A stretch of DNA of 7,845 bases from Verrucomicrobiota bacterium (GTDB taxonomy: Bacteria; Verrucomicrobiota; Verrucomicrobiia; Verrucomicrobiales; Akkermansiaceae): the NCBI GenBank assembly GCA_009885905.1, contig VFJU01000119.1, positions 1-7,845 on the forward strand, given 5' to 3'. The position numbers and the translations under genes were made by a program. This document shows positions 5,138-7,845 of the stretch, piece by piece (the stretch's first letter is position 1; each line of letters begins with the position of its first letter). Below the pieces are notes generated by a model. The model was given only the letters and a program-made list of their open reading frames with translations, was not told the origin of the DNA and made no database searches.

Positions 5138-6298
5138 ATGGCAGGCATTATCATCTCACCCAGAGCACGCATTTTTCACGGTCACGAGTGGGTTTATGCC
5201 ACCGAAATCAAGAAATCTTTCGGCGATCCCAAACCGGGGGACGTCATCACGCTTAAAGACTTCCGAGATCGGCCACTCGGCTCGGCGATCTACAATCCGC
5301 TCTCGCAAATCGTCGCACGGCGATTTTCACGCCGTCGCCAAGACCTCGATCTCGACTTTTTTGTCCGGCGCATCGGCCAAGCCATCGAACACCGCAAACA
5401 GCGTGGCATTGATGAAACACTCGCACGACTTGTTTGGAGCGAATCCGACGGTTTGCCCGGTCTGATTGTGGATCGTTATGGCGACCACCTCTCGGTTCAA
5501 ACACTCACGCTCGCCATGGATCTAAGAAAAGAGGTGATACGCGACGCACTGATTCAACAACTCAACCCAGTCTCGATGGTTCTGCGAAACGATTCGCCCT
5601 ATCGCAAGGCCGAGGGCATGGAGCCGGGTATCGAAATGCTGCACGGTGAAAACCCCGGCGCATTCATGGTCAACGCAAATGGCATCAGCTTCGAGGTCGA
5701 CTTATTTGACGGGCAAAAAACCGGACTCTACCTCGACCAGCTCCAAGCCCACGCCGAGGTCGCGCAACTCGCCAAAGGCAAGCGTGTGCTCGACTGTTTC
5801 ACCAACCAAGGCGGTTTCGCCCTAGCCTGTGCGAAAGCTGGCGCCGCCAAAGTCACCGCCATTGATGTATCAGCCAGTGCCTGCGAAGCGGCTCGCAAAA
5901 ACGCTAAGCTCAACAACCTCGACATCGAAGTGTTAGAGCATAATGTCTTTGATTTCCTCAAACACGCCAAACCCGACTACGACCTCATCATCCTCGATCC
6001 GCCAAGTTTCACTCGAAACAAAGCAACGCTCATGGATGCCATGCGTGGCTATAAAGAGATCCACTTGCGATCTTTGAAACTGCTAGATAAAGGTGGTCTT
6101 CTCTCTTCCTTCTGCTGCTCCTACCACGCTTCAAGAGAGCTCTTCATGGAAAATCTCGTCTCCGCAGCAGTCGACGCGAAAAAGTCAGCACGACTTGTCA
6201 TGAACCACGCCCAAAGGGACGATCACCCAATTCTTATTTCAATCCCAGAGACGGGCTACCTGAAGGGGTTCACGGTTGAGGTGATCGCTTCACGCTGA
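5138..6298 (+). CDS. rlmI: RlmI-like class I SAM-dependent rRNA (cytosine-C5) methyltransferase
   Basis: Predicted to methylate cytosine C5 in 23S rRNA; E. coli RlmI modifies C1962. The 386 residues are close to the E. coli length. The N terminus (about 1-65) is a PUA-like RNA-binding domain ending in YNPLSQIVARRF. The central segment carries ESDGLPGLIVDRYGD (102-116) and KTGLYLDQ (194-201), both family hallmarks. The Rossmann methylase has motif I VLDCFTNQGGF (217-227), an acidic AIDVS (241-245) and motif IV LDPPSF (286-291). FCCSYH (325-330) aligns with the catalytic Cys of FSCS in RlmI, which would be Cys327. DDHP (361-364) and the terminal YLKGF (374-378) are also conserved. The frame is open back to 4988, but that part overlaps the divergent gene and matches nothing; ATG 5138 aligns with the family start. 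No Shine-Dalgarno sequence is visible. COG1092 paralogues differ in target, so the exact rRNA site is uncertain. Confidence 0.93.
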   Translation: MAGIIISPRARIFHGHEWVYATEIKKSFGDPKPGDVITLKDFRDRPLGSAIYNPLSQIVARRFSRRRQDLDLDFFVRRIGQAIEHRKQRGIDETLARLVWSESDGLPGLIVDRYGDHLSVQTLTLAMDLRKEVIRDALIQQLNPVSMVLRNDSPYRKAEGMEPGIEMLHGENPGAFMVNANGISFEVDLFDGQKTGLYLDQLQAHAEVAQLAKGKRVLDCFTNQGGFALACAKAGAAKVTAIDVSASACEAARKNAKLNNLDIEVLEHNVFDFLKHAKPDYDLIILDPPSFTRNKATLMDAMRGYKEIHLRSLKLLDKGGLLSSFCCSYHASRELFMENLVSAAVDAKKSARLVMNHAQRDDHPILISIPETGYLKGFTVEVIASR

Positions 6299-6310
6299 GC
6301 AACAAGAAAT

Positions 6311-7843
6311 TCATGCGACTTCTTTGCGGTTGAGAATCCCTTCGATCAACGCGCCGCGAGTATCAATCTCAGAGTTGATGCGCTTCGCTGAAGGACTCAT
6401 GGCGATTTCTCTCAGCCGCATCAACTTACGCCCACCAGACTGGAGATCGTAACTGTTGAATCCAATGATAAAGCGTTGATCCGTAGCGACAGGGTTGCCT
6501 TTATAAAGGAAGCAAGTGACTTTACCTTTACGATCTAACTCAATATTGAATGGCCAAAGTGTTCGATCTGACCCACGATCCTTACGATCTTCAGCAACGA
6601 TCTCGATAAGTTCGGCGGCACTGAGTTCTGCGGTAGAAAGCAAATTCTCATAGGGAATCATTTTCCAACAGTCCGCCACTTTAATCTCCCCTGCTGCCAC
6701 GTCACCGGTCGCAAAAGTACCGTGAAAAACTCCGTCCACTGGCGTATGATTTCGCTGCAGCGCTTCGCTAAAAAACTCACAATAAAGCTGCACCAAACGA
6801 CTATCCCTGCCTTTGCCTGGAATGACCTGTGTGGCGACTCCAATCGACCGAGCCAGTTGTTCAGTGGCTTTGTTTATTTCAGGTTGCGCGATCTCCATCA
6901 CAACAGGATCCAGATCGAACTGGCGGTCCATCAGCACCGTAAATGCACGACGCTCGATAAGTTTTCTAGATTCTCTATCAAACCGAAGATCCACACGACC
7001 CATGTGGATTCCGTGATAACTCGCCTGCGAACAAACGACGCGACCCGAGTTCCACGATGGCTTGTCCTGGTGCGTATGACCCGCAAGAAAGATATCCACG
7101 TCTGGATTCGCTTTAAGAATTTCACGGACTGGATTTGCAAAGTCATCCTTGATTCGCCAGCCCATGTGACCCATCACCACGATGGCATCCGCCTTAGCCA
7201 AGCGAGCTTCGGCGATGGATTTTTTAAGTGCATCTGATGGATCCGACGCAGAAACTCCTCCGAGAGTTGTGGAGGATAACCAGTAGGGTAATCCCGGGGT
7301 CACCAAGCCAATCAGTGCGATGCGGAATCCGCCAACCTCTTTCATAACCCATGGTTTTACCCCTTCCCATGAACCATCAAACGCCCCAGAAAATTTTCCC
7401 TCTCTCACAAGATTTCCCGTCAGCACGGGCATCTTTGAAAGACGAAGATTCGATTCAAGATGCTCAGGCCCCCAGTCGAAATCATGATTTCCAAGCGTCC
7501 ATGCGTCGTACCCCATTCGGTTGAAAAGCCCGATCATCAACTTCCCACCGTTTATCAAACTTTCAGCAGTTCCCTGATAGACATCGCCGATGTCCAGCAA
7601 CAAAGAATCCGGCACTTCCTTGCGCCATTGACGAATACACGAAGCGCAACGGGCAAAGCCTCCAACATCTAACACCCCATCATAAGTCTGAGTGGGCACG
7701 ATATGTCCATGAAGATCCGTGGTGTGAAAAATGGAAATCGTTTTGATTTTATCATCATCCGCAGCAAATCCCAATGCCGAAGCTCCCATCCATGCACCCG
7801 CGCCACGGAGAAACTGTCGTCTTGTGTGTATCAATAAATTCAC
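6311..7843 (-). CDS. Tat-exported bifunctional metallophosphatase/5'-nucleotidase family enzyme
   Basis: Predicted periplasmic two-metal phosphoesterase acting on nucleotides or related phosphate esters. Residues 1-28 are a twin-arginine signal (TRRQFLRGAGAW, then a hydrophobic Ala/Gly run ending GFAA). The metallophosphatase domain (about 33-285) has every expected metal or catalytic motif: HTTDLHGH (40-47), DIGD (84-87), GNHDFDWG (118-125), GHMG (225-228) and GHTHQ (255-259). The C-terminal 5'-nucleotidase domain (about 330-500) has GEIKVADCWKMIPYENLL (385-402) and NSYDLQSGG (463-471). The usual NGGGIR stretch is replaced by GVFHGTFATGD (371-381), so substrate preference may differ from UshA. 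The start is GTG at 7843, two bases from the window edge; a start further upstream cannot be excluded, but the eight residues before the twin Arg suit a Tat n-region. It converges on the methyltransferase with 12 bases between stops and no obvious terminator. Confidence 0.93.
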   Translation of the reverse strand: MNLLIHTRRQFLRGAGAWMGASALGFAADDDKIKTISIFHTTDLHGHIVPTQTYDGVLDVGGFARCASCIRQWRKEVPDSLLLDIGDVYQGTAESLINGGKLMIGLFNRMGYDAWTLGNHDFDWGPEHLESNLRLSKMPVLTGNLVREGKFSGAFDGSWEGVKPWVMKEVGGFRIALIGLVTPGLPYWLSSTTLGGVSASDPSDALKKSIAEARLAKADAIVVMGHMGWRIKDDFANPVREILKANPDVDIFLAGHTHQDKPSWNSGRVVCSQASYHGIHMGRVDLRFDRESRKLIERRAFTVLMDRQFDLDPVVMEIAQPEINKATEQLARSIGVATQVIPGKGRDSRLVQLYCEFFSEALQRNHTPVDGVFHGTFATGDVAAGEIKVADCWKMIPYENLLSTAELSAAELIEIVAEDRKDRGSDRTLWPFNIELDRKGKVTCFLYKGNPVATDQRFIIGFNSYDLQSGGRKLMRLREIAMSPSAKRINSEIDTRGALIEGILNRKEVA

Positions 7844-7845
7844 CA

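Noticed and set aside
5017..5172. 52-residue N-terminal extension of the Lys/Ala-rich protein
   Set aside because: The extension overlaps the methyltransferase start on the opposite strand and differs in composition from the basic protein; ATG 5016 has a plausible GGAAG upstream.
6260..6345. Bidirectional terminator between the convergent methyltransferase and nucleotidase genes
   Set aside because: Only weak inverted repeats (such as AAGAA/TTCTT around 11 bases) are present and no G+C stem with a T tract; the stops are only 12 bases apart.
1..7845. CRISPR arrays, insertion sequences, tRNA or rRNA genes, phage or defence genes
   Set aside because: No direct-repeat array, terminal inverted repeats, transposase motifs, tRNA cloverleaf or rRNA sequence was seen; the genes have housekeeping or exported-protein character and fill nearly all of the window.

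Overview
This is an ordinary chromosomal stretch of a Gram-negative-type bacterium with housekeeping and exported-protein genes and no mobile element, CRISPR array, tRNA or rRNA. The gene set suggests Verrucomicrobiota (or a PVC-group relative): a large exported protein that starts with a HEAT-like segment and ends in TPRs beside pgk, a short Lys/Ala-rich histone-H1-like protein starting MGQQTKK-I-I-K-RRRR, and a Tat-exported 5'-nucleotidase. The taxonomic call is an inference from these protein styles and is only moderately certain.

Layout. Four genes lie head to tail on the minus strand on the left: an A-type Fe-S carrier (4661 to 4299), an 891-residue HEAT/TPR exported protein (4249 to 1574), phosphoglycerate kinase pgk (1533 to 337) and triosephosphate isomerase tpiA (295 to beyond the left edge). 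The tpiA gene is cut by the window end, so it shows no closed reading frame here, but its first 98 residues are unmistakable. The gaps are 49, 40 and 41 bases, compatible with one transcript. Upstream comes a small minus-strand gene for the Lys/Ala-rich protein (5016 to 4774), followed by a convincing intrinsic terminator (4743 to 4712) that separates it from the Fe-S carrier. Divergent from it, an RlmI-type rRNA methyltransferase runs on the plus strand (5138 to 6298). It converges, with only 12 bases between stops, on a Tat-exported 5'-nucleotidase-family enzyme (7843 to 6311) that begins with GTG two bases from the right edge.

Functions. pgk and tpiA are the central-glycolysis pair, often found with gap, which is not in this window. 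The large exported protein between the Fe-S carrier and pgk has no recognised function and is the least explained gene. The methyltransferase and the basic protein share a 121-base divergent intergenic region, but nothing seen links them functionally. No gap between genes exceeds 121 bases. Most starts lack a clear Shine-Dalgarno sequence; the one perfect AAGGAG directly abuts its ATG. I found no previously undescribed multi-gene system. The findings are modest points on starts, small RNA structures and divergent motifs.
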